A stretch of 45,024 nt of DNA. It comes from a virus. Shown piece by piece: positions 1 to 5,576 of the stretch (the first letter of the stretch is position 1; each line of letters begins with the position of its first letter). The translations under genes and the position numbers were made by a program. Under the pieces are notes generated by a model. That model had not been told where the DNA came from. It did no database searches and saw nothing but the letters and a program-made list of their open reading frames with translations. The stretch is taken from IMG/VR virus record IMGVR_UViG_3300048593_000163, positions 1 through 45,024 of that record; one strand, 5' to 3'.

Positions 1-176
1 TTTCGTCCTAGAACGGTGGGTCGTCTGACTCGGGTTTGACTACGGCGAGTTTTGTGGCAGCCACTTCTTAAACTTGATTGTCTCCCACTTCTTATACCTT
101 TCGATGTAGTTAGCCGGACCACGAACCTCAGAGATGTAAGTGTGTGGGCTATGAAGTTCAATGTACTGCTTAGCAG
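1..176. repeat. Terminal overlap, left copy
   Basis: These bases recur at 44848-45024 with one difference: the T run at about 51-54 has four T here and five in the right copy. This is what an assembler leaves at the ends of a circular or circularly permuted genome. A true short terminal repeat is less likely, because the overlap falls inside a gene and one copy has a homopolymer indel. The unique genome length is about 44.85 kb. Confidence 0.95.
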
Positions 177-306
177 CTTCAGACGTAGGCAGTATTGCCA
201 TTAAGAAGAAGTGTTCGCGGTTGGGTGTATAGCAGTCGCCTTCAATAAGCACTGAGCCAAAGATTTCGAAGAGGCCAGTGCGCGATGGTCTGGAACAGTT
301 AATCAT
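40..306 (-). CDS. Small protein of unknown function, C-terminus shortened by a T indel
   Basis: The function is not recognised. The gene starts at an ATG (306-304) preceded by the leader sequence CTTGGAGATAACAC, which is shared with the gene at 44416-44781. Its 5' leader is the 3' product of the hammerhead ribozyme at 330-379. As written the protein has 88 residues and ends in QNSP because the T run here has four T. With the five-T version seen at the other end of the window, the frame continues 14 residues past LPQ to give about 99 residues and ends in the acidic tail ESDDPPF. The stop codon would then lie at 44855-44857, touching the second ribozyme copy. An acidic tail ending in PF resembles the C-terminal tip of bacterial SSB proteins, but nothing else in the protein looks like SSB. 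The longer form is probably the real one. Confidence 0.75.
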   Translation of the reverse strand: MINCSRPSRTGLFEIFGSVLIEGDCYTPNREHFFLMAILPTSEAAKQYIELHSPHTYISEVRGPANYIERYKKWETIKFKKWLPQNSP

Positions 307-380
307 GTGTTATCTCCAAGTAAGTGAACGGACTCATCAGTGGCAGCACAACTGCCAGACCGCCGCAGCGGTTTCGTCCT
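306..380 (-). repeat. 75-bp direct repeat: ribozyme plus ribosome binding leader, copy A
   Basis: This stretch is identical over 75 bp to 44782-44856. It contains a complete hammerhead ribozyme followed by the leader with the GGAG ribosome binding site up to the start codon. In the closed genome the two copies flank the single small gene that spans the window ends. That gene is therefore bounded by two identical ribozymes in the same orientation. Confidence 0.95.
330..379 (-). ncRNA. Type II hammerhead ribozyme HHR-1
   Basis: Read on the minus strand from 379 to 330, the order is stem II 3' strand GGAC, core GAAA, stem III ACCGC-TGC-GCGGT, cleavage triplet GUC, stem I TGGCAG-TTGTG-CTGCCA, core CTGATGA, and stem II 5' strand GTCC. 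All invariant hammerhead core residues are present, and the permutation opened at stem II defines type II. Cleavage is predicted between 358 and 357, leaving a 51-nt leader in front of the gene starting at 306. The upstream gene's stop codon (382-380) abuts stem II. Two sequence-divergent ribozymes on the other strand (2145-2200, 2665-2723) keep the pairing through compensatory changes, which argues for a functional RNA. Confidence 0.92.
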
Positions 381-634
381 CAGTCAACTTCAAGAAAAGC
401 AAGGCCAAAGTCTTCTTCGAGAAGGTCAAGCACTTTCTGTTTCGTAGGTCCAACAGCGAGAACTTTGCCAAGCTCATTAACAGCGAACCACTTGCAGTTT
501 TCGTGAATCGCTGGGTAAGCGGCCCTGGGCGCTTCGTCGAAACGAACCAGCGTGACTCCGATGTTTGAGGTCAAGGAAGTCAGTGCAGTCGCGGTGTGGC
601 TTGTGGTCAGCAGCGCTTTGAAGATGTCGGTCAT
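380..634 (-). CDS. 84-residue protein of unknown function
   Basis: The ATG at 634-632 is chosen because a strong ribosome binding site, GAGGAGATAACTCAA, directly precedes it and matches the leader style of the other ribozyme-linked genes. The open frame continues upstream to an ATG at 757, which has no ribosome binding site. That extension overlaps the inverted repeat shared with 1653-1739, so it is probably leader rather than coding. The protein starts MTDIFKALLTTS and has no recognised domain. A central segment reads HENCKWFAVNELGKVLAVG, followed by an acidic helix. It is the last gene before the divergent repeat region, and its stop codon touches the ribozyme at 330-379. Confidence 0.7.
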   Translation of the reverse strand: MTDIFKALLTTSHTATALTSLTSNIGVTLVRFDEAPRAAYPAIHENCKWFAVNELGKVLAVGPTKQKVLDLLEEDFGLAFLEVD

Positions 635-659
635 TTGAGTTATCTCCTCAGGTTGAGTC

Positions 660-750
660 GTGTCGATCGGAAGTCGATCGACGACAGTTGAATTATCGAC
701 TATTCGAGGATTGATGTCTAGTGGAATCTGTGTTTTGGGCAAAATAATTT
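660..750. repeat. Imperfect inverted repeat, left arm
   Basis: The complement of this arm matches 1653-1739. Shared blocks are AATTTTGCCCAAAAC, CAGATT, TAGACATC, TAGTCGATA and TGTCGTCGATCGAC. GTCGATCGAC is a perfect 10-bp palindrome in both arms. The arms sit at mirror positions, each just upstream of the first gene of its block. They could encode similar short peptides (ILPKTQI...VVDR), but most differences are not silent and neither frame has a ribosome binding site. A regulatory DNA or RNA role is therefore more likely. Confidence 0.8.
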
Positions 751-764
751 TGACCATATACTAT

Positions 765-781
765 ACGCGTACGCGTACGCG
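765..781. promoter_or_regulatory. Overlapping ACGCGT palindromes
   Basis: The sequence ACGCGTACGCGTACGCG is two ACGCGT hexamers and a partial third in tandem. It is largely self-complementary and sits immediately beside the left inverted-repeat arm. The compact palindrome would suit an operator or a methylation-sensitive site in the leftward promoter, but no binding protein can be named. Confidence 0.35.
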
Positions 782-810
782 AAATCTGCCTGGGAATGCT
801 GGCCCACAGA

Positions 811-1383
811 GGTACGATAGTCTAGTCGACTTTAAGATGAAAGTGCGTTTGAAAGCAGCTCATAGAGCCATGCTGCGTCGCGGCTGAGGCATCTCACAAG
901 ATTTTCTGAAACGTGCACATTTCGTATTGACATGAAAATTGGGTCATTTGAAGCGATTTAATGTCAGAGCACCAAAACGCACTTTCGGAGAGTCGGTCGA
1001 CTACTATATCGACTTTGTGTGAAGAGTGCGTTTGAACGCGTCCATTTTAAGCGATCTAACGCATCGATTACGACATTCGTAAGAATTTTTCATTTTTCGT
1101 CATTTGGTATTGACAAGCAAAAATCTGGCAATTTGGGCACCAAAATGTCTGCCTCGAAATGCACTTTCGGAGAGTCGGTCGACTACTATATCGACTCAAG
1201 TTTTCACACAAATTTTGGGCATTTTTGGCATTTCACGAAAAATCGTCACGAAAACGCGTCGAAGTGAGAAATTTTCACATTTTGTGTGATTTTCTATTGA
1301 CAAGCCAAAATCTGGCACTCTGGGCACCAAAATGTCTGCTTCTAAATGCACGATTTCACCTCGGTACGACTATTATATCGACC
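811..1383 (+). repeat. Tandem array of four related units with GTCGA-N8-TCGAC core
   Basis: Core sites lie at 811-830 (degenerate), 995-1013, 1177-1195 and 1363-1383. Units 1 and 2 share 36 identical bases (979-1014 and 1161-1196). Units 2 and 3 also align from TATTGACAAG (1108 and 1295) through GGGCACCAAAATGTCTGC to the core, with a period of about 185 bp. Unit 1 has the same layout starting at 925. The core reads GGTCGACTACTATATCGAC, with 5-bp inverted arms around an 8-bp AT-rich centre. A reverse-oriented relative lies at 1597-1613. The core resembles the CGACTnACTATA part of T7-class promoters, but no single-subunit RNA polymerase is encoded here. Confidence 0.8.
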
Positions 1384-1652
1384 AGATTTTGTGTGATTTT
1401 TGACGCGATTTAACGAGGATTCGCCAGAACGCACCAAAACGCGTTCAATTTTGGCATGGATAGAATATCGACACCAGCGGTTCGATGCGTTTTGACGCGG
1501 CCTTGACCACTAGATTTCACTTCAACGTGGGTCTAGTTGGACTGCATTTCCATTTTAAGCCGTTTGGATGACACCAAAACGCGTCGAACTATTCGAGTCG
1601 ATATATTGGTCGAGTCTAAGATCGGATGCGTCAAATGCCACGCAAAGAATTT

Positions 1653-1739
1653 GAAAAAATTTTGCCCAAAACGCAGATTGCGGTAGACATCGATCATCCG
1701 TTAGTCGATACTATCATTGTCGTCGATCGACACGACTGA
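1653..1739. repeat. Imperfect inverted repeat, right arm
   Basis: This is the counterpart of 660-750 on the opposite strand. It overlaps a 34-codon frame at 1635-1739 that begins MPRKEFEKILPKTQI. This frame has no ribosome binding site and is not called as a gene. The arm is followed by a leader, TTCACAGACTTGGAGATAAC, that resembles the leader downstream of the minus-strand ribozymes. Confidence 0.8.
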
Positions 1740-1776
1740 TCGACCCGCACAGTTCACAGACTTGGAGATAACACAA

Positions 1777-2127
1777 ATGAACGTTGCAGAAAAGATCGCA
1801 AAGCGCATCGACGAAGTCGACACTGCGAAGAAGAAAGCCTTCGAAGGCATCGCAAACTGCCGCACGTCCGACGCACTGTCGAGTCTGGCTGGCCACGTGG
1901 CTCATCTCGAAGGCCGACAAAGATGCCTGTATGATGTACAACACAGCTGGGGCCATAAACCTGAACCCGGTTACTTGGCCGTACTCCTTGCTGGTCGTGT
2001 CGCTCAAGGCGCTGACGATGGCTGGTCCGGCCGCGGAAATGACCTCCAACGATGCAAACACGACGGGTACTGCGAAGAGACCCGGTACTGGATTCAAGCC
2101 TGCGAATTTGCCCAAGGCATGGCATAA
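1777..2127 (+). CDS. First rightward gene, 116-residue protein of unknown function
   Basis: The ATG at 1777 follows CTTGGAGATAACACAA, the same ribosome binding leader that precedes the ribozyme-linked genes on the minus strand. The protein starts MNVAEKIAKRIDEVDTAKKK, is helical and charged at first, then Cys- and Trp-containing (CEETRYWIQACEFAQ). No family is recognised. Its stop lies 17 bases before the ribozyme at 2145-2200. A competing frame in the second half (about 1914-2221) also looks protein-like but would run through the ribozyme, so the frame ending at 2127 is preferred. A sequencing frameshift near 1915 cannot be excluded. Confidence 0.6.
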   Translation: MNVAEKIAKRIDEVDTAKKKAFEGIANCRTSDALSSLAGHVAHLEGRQRCLYDVQHSWGHKPEPGYLAVLLAGRVAQGADDGWSGRGNDLQRCKHDGYCEETRYWIQACEFAQGMA

Positions 2128-2144
2128 TTTCCTATTTACACACA

Positions 2145-2200
2145 AGACGAAACAGAGTATAACTACTCTGTCTGGCAGTTGTTCTGTCACTGATGAGTCT
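2145..2200 (+). ncRNA. Type II hammerhead ribozyme HHR-2
   Basis: The order along the plus strand is stem II AGAC (2145-2148), GAAA (2149-2152), stem III of seven pairs (2152-2158 with 2165-2171), the GUC cleavage site ending at C2172, stem I TGGCAG-TTGTT-CTGTCA (2173-2189), CTGATGA (2190-2196), and stem II GTCT (2197-2200). Relative to HHR-1, stem II changes G-C to A-T on both strands, stem III is rewritten yet still pairs fully, and stem I carries one G-U wobble. Cleavage would leave a 62-nt leader before the ATG at 2235 and a hairpin at the 3' end of the upstream message. Confidence 0.9.
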
Positions 2201-2234
2201 ATTTCACTGTTCCCATTTTAGAGGAATCCGTACT

Positions 2235-2660
2235 ATGTCGACCGCGATTGCACCCAAGAAACCCGTCCCACCACCTGCCGCTGTTGGAGCGCCTGCTGCT
2301 GGCAAGAAAGAGAAGCAACCCAAGGAGAAGGCCAAGAAGATCGACTTCCCTGGTCTGTTCATCAACGGCGATTATCACAAGCTGACCGCATTGCCGACCG
2401 GCCTCGACGCAAAGCTGCACAAGCCGCTCAAGAAGAAAGATTTCCAAGACGAACCGCTGTTCCTCGAGTACCAAGCCACCTTGCTCGACGAAAAGGCCAA
2501 GTCGCTTCGATCTCAAGCTGAAAAGCTCCGCTCCGTCGGATCCACCGCCTCGTCTGCCAAGGCCAAGACTCTGGTCAAGATGCAACAGCGCATGGCCGAA
2601 CTCATGGCTCAGCTCAAGGCCGAGGGCATGGATGTCGATACCTTGCTTGCTAGCAAGTAG
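2235..2660 (+). CDS. Lys/Ala/Pro-rich 141-residue protein of unknown function
   Basis: The ATG at 2235 has GAGGA nine bases upstream. The N-terminal 45 residues are low complexity, rich in Pro, Ala and Lys (PKKPVPPPAAVGAPAAGKKE). A short globular stretch (IDFPGLFINGDYHKLTALPTG) follows, and the C-terminal 70 residues form an Ala/Lys/Gln-rich helix likely to be a coiled coil. A basic disordered tail plus a helix would suit nucleic-acid binding or a structural adaptor, but no family is recognised. The gene lies between two different hammerhead ribozymes (2145-2200 and 2665-2723), so its mRNA could be released as a single-gene transcript. Confidence 0.85.
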   Translation: MSTAIAPKKPVPPPAAVGAPAAGKKEKQPKEKAKKIDFPGLFINGDYHKLTALPTGLDAKLHKPLKKKDFQDEPLFLEYQATLLDEKAKSLRSQAEKLRSVGSTASSAKAKTLVKMQQRMAELMAQLKAEGMDVDTLLASK

Positions 2661-2664
2661 CACA

Positions 2665-2723
2665 GGACGAAACCGCTACACGCCCATAGCGGTCTGGCAG
2701 TCGATGCTGCCACTGACGAGTCC
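2665..2723 (+). ncRNA. Type II hammerhead ribozyme HHR-3
   Basis: The order is GGAC (2665-2668), GAAA (2669-2672), a seven-pair stem III (ACCGCTA 2672-2678 with TAGCGGT 2687-2693), GUC with cleavage after C2694, stem I TGGCAG/CTGCCA (2695-2700 with 2707-2712), CTGACGA (2713-2719), and GTCC (2720-2723). The core uses CUGACGA instead of CUGAUGA. This is the position known to tolerate any base in hammerheads. It begins four bases after the stop of the 2235-2660 gene and would leave a 77-nt leader for the gene starting at 2772. Confidence 0.92.
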
Positions 2724-2771
2724 AGGTATAGTTGATGTTCGTTCATCTCATTACCTCACAGGAGCTTTATC

Positions 2772-2942
2772 ATGAGCCACAATGTCCAGACCACTTTCAA
2801 TGATGTCGACGTTGAACAGCTTGACACGGGTGCGATCTTCGCACTCGGCGCCTTCGTTCGCTTCGACTCTGCGACGCAAGTCACGGTCATTTGCACGTCA
2901 GACACTCAAGACCAGGTTCGAAAGATTATCACAGAGGAATAG
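2772..2942 (+). CDS. Small 56-residue protein of unknown function
   Basis: The ATG at 2772 follows CAGGAGCTTTATC. The protein, starting MSHNVQTTFNDVDVEQLDTG, is acidic, with a probable beta segment IFALGAFVRF and a second VTVICTSD. No family is recognised. It is the gene downstream of HHR-3. A small hairpin AGAGG-AATAG-CCTCT spans its stop codon, and the next gene follows 17 bases later with its own AGGAG site. Confidence 0.8.
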   Translation: MSHNVQTTFNDVDVEQLDTGAIFALGAFVRFDSATQVTVICTSDTQDQVRKIITEE

Positions 2943-2959
2943 CCTCTAGGAGATTAGGG

Positions 2960-3274
2960 ATGACCCCTACAGATTGGACACGAGAAGAAAAAGAACTCGT
3001 CGCGTTGATTCGCGCACTGGAAGCTGACATAGCTAGCCCAGTCACTCTCATCGAGCGTATTCAACGCGACGAAGCGACAATCGCTGCCTTACAAGCAGGC
3101 ATTGCGGCTGCCAAAGACCGCCAGGCCCATCTGCCTGAAATCTTGGCTTCTACTCGCGAGCGTCTTCGCGATCATCGAGCTAAAAAGCCAAGCAACGATG
3201 CTAAGATCGCCCGTCTACTCAAGCTCAAGGAGATGATGAATGAGCTGCTTGCAGAGATCAATCCGGATAGCTGA
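2960..3274 (+). CDS. Coiled-coil protein, 104 residues
   Basis: The ATG at 2960 has AGGAG about ten bases upstream. Almost the whole protein is predicted helix with heptad-like spacing (LVALIRALEADI, LIERIQRDEATIAALQAGI, LREILASTRERLRDH-like segments). Function is unknown. It heads a tightly packed run of overlapping rightward genes that continues to about 8600. Confidence 0.85.
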   Translation: MTPTDWTREEKELVALIRALEADIASPVTLIERIQRDEATIAALQAGIAAAKDRQAHLPEILASTRERLRDHRAKKPSNDAKIARLLKLKEMMNELLAEINPDS

Positions 3275-3500
3275 GGTCTTTGCTGACCTCGTGCGTGGTA
3301 ATAGGCCTAGGCCTGAGATCCGCATCACGCACGAGACCGGCACTCATCGCATCGGAGGCGACTGGATCGAGCTTCAGTTGCCTCGTATCAATCAAGACAG
3401 CCAACTATACGACATCACAGTTGCGATGCTTATAGAGGCATTTTATCAATTACCCTTTGGAACGTTAGGACTTAAAGATGACACTACCCAAGTGGGCTGA
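3240..3500 (+). CDS. Hypothetical protein, 86 residues
   Basis: The ATG at 3240 lies ten bases after CAAGG and overlaps the previous gene by 35 bases. The first dozen residues may not matter, but the following segment (PEIRITHETGTHRIGGDWIE) looks like an ordinary beta-rich domain. No family is recognised. It overlaps the next gene by 23 bases, as is typical of translational coupling in this block. Confidence 0.7.
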   Translation: MSCLQRSIRIAEVFADLVRGNRPRPEIRITHETGTHRIGGDWIELQLPRINQDSQLYDITVAMLIEAFYQLPFGTLGLKDDTTQVG

Positions 3501-3888
3501 GGCCCAACTCGACACCCAAGAGCGAAGCATTGAAAAGCTTAAGGAGAACAACCGTAAGCTGTCTGATCAGCATATGCTTGTCGTAACCCAAGCGAACAAT
3601 CTAACGGAGTTGCTGGACAAGAGCACAGCTCAGACTAAAGAAGTCAAGTCGCTGCTTCAAACAGCTGATGATTGGATCGATGTCCTAGAGACGCTGAATA
3701 AGAATCTTGAAGCTGACATCGCAGATCGGCTTAATACGATCAAGCGTCTCGAAGACGCGGTCTGCATTCGCGACACCAGGATTGATGATCTGGACCGGGC
3801 GAACGATCGGCTGTCGCACGAGCTCAAAGAGCGCGATCAGCGGATAAATGGCCTCCTTGCTAAGCTCGCGGTGTTTGAACGCTCATGA
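3478..3888 (+). CDS. Long coiled-coil protein, 136 residues
   Basis: It begins at an ATG at 3478 inside the end of the preceding gene. From residue 10 onward it is one long charged helix (ERSIEKLKENNRKLSDQ, LNKNLEADIADRLNTIKRLE, RLSHELKERDQRINGLLAKL). This suggests a parallel coiled coil such as a structural or recombination accessory factor. There are no catalytic motifs. The stop overlaps the next start. Confidence 0.85.
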   Translation: MTLPKWAEAQLDTQERSIEKLKENNRKLSDQHMLVVTQANNLTELLDKSTAQTKEVKSLLQTADDWIDVLETLNKNLEADIADRLNTIKRLEDAVCIRDTRIDDLDRANDRLSHELKERDQRINGLLAKLAVFERS

Positions 3889-4298
3889 ACGTGTTCGTAC
3901 CCTTCACAGAGTTTGATCGCTGTGCAGCCTTCCTTGACAACTCGCGGCTTAACAAGCAGCTAGCTGAAGGCGCACAGATCATGCGTGTGATCGACAAATG
4001 GCCTAACGCTGCCTGGGCTCATCACCCTGCAGTGTTGTCCTGGGTCGGTCACCTTGACGCGCTGTTTGTTTATTTGCATGCGATCGAATTGCAGCGTCAT
4101 ATACGCGGTTTCAACACGCATCAAGAGTGGCTCAATATACTGGATCAGTTTGTTGAGTTCTATGTTGGTATGCCATTTGATTACCCTACGTGGTGGGGTG
4201 ACATGGCTGTTCACAAGTCACATTACGATAACCTATTACTCAAGTTCGCGGGTCGCCCGCATGGAGATTACGTATGGCCAGTAAGTATTTCGAAGTAA
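3885..4298 (+). CDS. Pyrimidine-dimer DNA glycosylase-like (Pyr_excise/MSMEG_6728-type) protein
   Basis: The N-terminus NVFVPFTEFDRCAAFLDNSRLNKQLAEGAQI and the following W...HPAV..W pattern match the family of small proteins related to T4 endonuclease V that carries the conserved LDN.RL.KQ...A.QI signature. Endonuclease V cuts at UV-induced pyrimidine dimers. Members of the bacterial subfamily are mostly untested. Length (137 residues) fits the family. The start overlaps the upstream stop by four bases (ATGA). Family membership is fairly clear, but activity is inferred. Confidence 0.7.
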   Translation: MNVFVPFTEFDRCAAFLDNSRLNKQLAEGAQIMRVIDKWPNAAWAHHPAVLSWVGHLDALFVYLHAIELQRHIRGFNTHQEWLNILDQFVEFYVGMPFDYPTWWGDMAVHKSHYDNLLLKFAGRPHGDYVWPVSISK

Positions 4299-4585
4299 GA
4301 GACTGCGGCACTAACATCCCCGTCGTTGCAGTGCAGCTCGATGACAGCCCAATCGCGAGACGCGCTGGTTTTCTGTCGGCCCCTTATAAGCATGTGATTG
4401 TCACTGCGCTTGCGTCGCTTAAGACGTATCATTGCACGGGCTTCATTGATGGTCGAACGATGCGCGTTGCATGTGAATACATCGGCGCTCACTTTGACGA
4501 TCTCAAAGATGGTTGCGTCGTTGACGTCGAGTTCATTCTTGGTGAAACGAAAGAACCAAAGGTGCCAGAATGCGTCCAACGATGA
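4274..4585 (+). CDS. Hypothetical protein, 103 residues
   Basis: It starts at the ATG at 4274, 25 bases inside the preceding gene, and ends 16 bases inside the next. The sequence alternates beta-like segments (NIPVVAVQLDD, HVIVTALASL, CVVDVEFILGET) without a recognised motif. It sits just upstream of the ligase gene, to which it may be translationally coupled. Confidence 0.75.
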   Translation: MASKYFEVRDCGTNIPVVAVQLDDSPIARRAGFLSAPYKHVIVTALASLKTYHCTGFIDGRTMRVACEYIGAHFDDLKDGCVVDVEFILGETKEPKVPECVQR

Positions 4586-5373
4586 AAGGCTATAAGCTAG
4601 GTGAGCCGGCCAACTTTGCGCATGTGAAACTAGACGGTCATTACCTTGAGGTTCATCAAGCTGCGAGCGGCCTCGTCACTTGTACGACACGGCATGGCAC
4701 TGAACTTGATCTCAAGTGGGTACCATCGCTCAAGGAAGCATGGCGTATGCCAGGCGAGACGACAGTGCTAGGTGAGCTCTGGTACCCAGGGCAACCGGCA
4801 TCTTACATCAAGACAGCCATCAAGAATAGGATTACTGGCTTGAGATTCTCTTGCTTTGCTGTTAGTACATGTGCGACCTTCGTTGAGTACAATGACTGGT
4901 GTCTGATGTATGGCTTTGCTGCAGTCGGGTTTTACATGCGCGAGTACTTACCGTGCAAGTACTGTCTTGGTCGTCTTGATGTGAATAACTTGCCGGACAT
5001 ACAGCACGAAGGCTTCGTTATGAAGGATGAGCTATGGGAGAACTGGCGTAAGTACAAGCCGTTCAAGACCATTGATCTTATCGTCGACGAAGTCACCGAA
5101 GGACGCGGACAGTTCACCGGTCTTGTTGGTTCACTCGTGTGTAAGACTACTGAAGGCCATGTGATTGCGAACGTCTCTGGGTTCACCTATGACGAACGGG
5201 TACAGCTCAGCGAATCGGACATCGGCCGCGTCGTTGAGGTCAAGTACCAGTACGTCGGTTCACAGGGTCGCTTGCGTCATCCGACCTTTGTCTGTTTCAG
5301 GGACGATAAGCTACCCGGCGACTGCGGCATCGACCAAGATGAGGATCTGCAATGCAAGTACAGCTCCAAGTAA
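4570..5373 (+). CDS. Divergent ATP-dependent DNA ligase-like nucleotidyltransferase
   Basis: Ligase motifs are visible in order: motif I with the adenylated lysine (HVKLDGHYLE, K20), motif III-like GELWYPG (E68 region), motif IV HEGFVMK (E146-K151), and motif V WRKYKPFKTIDLIV (about 158-171). A C-terminal beta-rich part (176-255) fits the OB fold. At 267 residues it is the size of minimal phage or bacterial ligases. It would seal nicks in phage DNA using ATP. ATG at 4570 is used, though the ATG at 4582 is possible. The motif I variant KLDG instead of KYDG and the low overall match are why confidence is not higher. Confidence 0.75.
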   Translation: MRPTMKGYKLGEPANFAHVKLDGHYLEVHQAASGLVTCTTRHGTELDLKWVPSLKEAWRMPGETTVLGELWYPGQPASYIKTAIKNRITGLRFSCFAVSTCATFVEYNDWCLMYGFAAVGFYMREYLPCKYCLGRLDVNNLPDIQHEGFVMKDELWENWRKYKPFKTIDLIVDEVTEGRGQFTGLVGSLVCKTTEGHVIANVSGFTYDERVQLSESDIGRVVEVKYQYVGSQGRLRHPTFVCFRDDKLPGDCGIDQDEDLQCKYSSK

Positions 5374-5576
5374 ATCCGGGCAATCGCTGGCACGCGTTCT
5401 GCAATCGCGAGTTTCCTAACATGGACGACGCTTGTGAATGGTTCAGCAGTGTGCGGGGTTCAGCATTTAAGACGAGGTTGGTTCCTCGTCACTCAGACCG
5501 CTGGGTTAGCGGTAAGACTCTTGAAGAAAGGTTTTGGGATAATGTCAGCAAAAGCAAAAGATCCCGAGAAGATTAG
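5352..5576 (+). CDS. Hypothetical protein, 74 residues
   Basis: The start ATG at 5352 lies inside the ligase C-terminus. The protein is basic and rich in aromatic residues (RWHAFCNREFPNMDDACEWF), with a charged C-terminal end. No family is recognised. It overlaps the kinase-like gene that follows by 35 bases. Confidence 0.65.
   Translation: MQVQLQVNPGNRWHAFCNREFPNMDDACEWFSSVRGSAFKTRLVPRHSDRWVSGKTLEERFWDNVSKSKRSRED

Larger units (their letters stand above)
635..1776. promoter_or_regulatory. Divergent gene-free control region, candidate replication origin
   Basis: About 1.1 kb without a credible gene lies between the leftward and rightward blocks, so it must hold the divergent promoters. It contains an inverted repeat at its edges, tandem units with a TATTGACA element and a GTCGA-N8-TCGAC element, and many copies of a short sequence close to GCACCAAAACGC or its complement (for example near 970, 1138, 1325, 1432 and 1570). 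A-and-T runs and iterated short motifs resemble an iteron-type origin. Short frames inside it (for example 1019-1267 and 1159-1413) are by-products of the repeats. Whether it is an origin, a promoter array or both cannot be decided from sequence alone. Confidence 0.6.

Noticed and set aside
995-1383. T7-type promoters for a phage RNA polymerase
   Set aside because: The core resembles CGACTCACTATA with one base missing, but no single-subunit RNA polymerase gene is present, the arms are palindromic, and one copy lies where a promoter would be useless.
1019-1413. Three overlapping plus-strand open frames in the repeat region
   Set aside because: They fall on the tandem repeat units, have no ribosome binding sites, and their similarity to each other simply reflects the DNA repeats.
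1635-1739. 34-codon frame MPRKEFEKILPKTQI..., similar to the upstream extension of the gene at 380-634
   Set aside because: No ribosome binding site in either arm and the differences between arms are mostly not silent, so conserved DNA or RNA explains the similarity better than coding.
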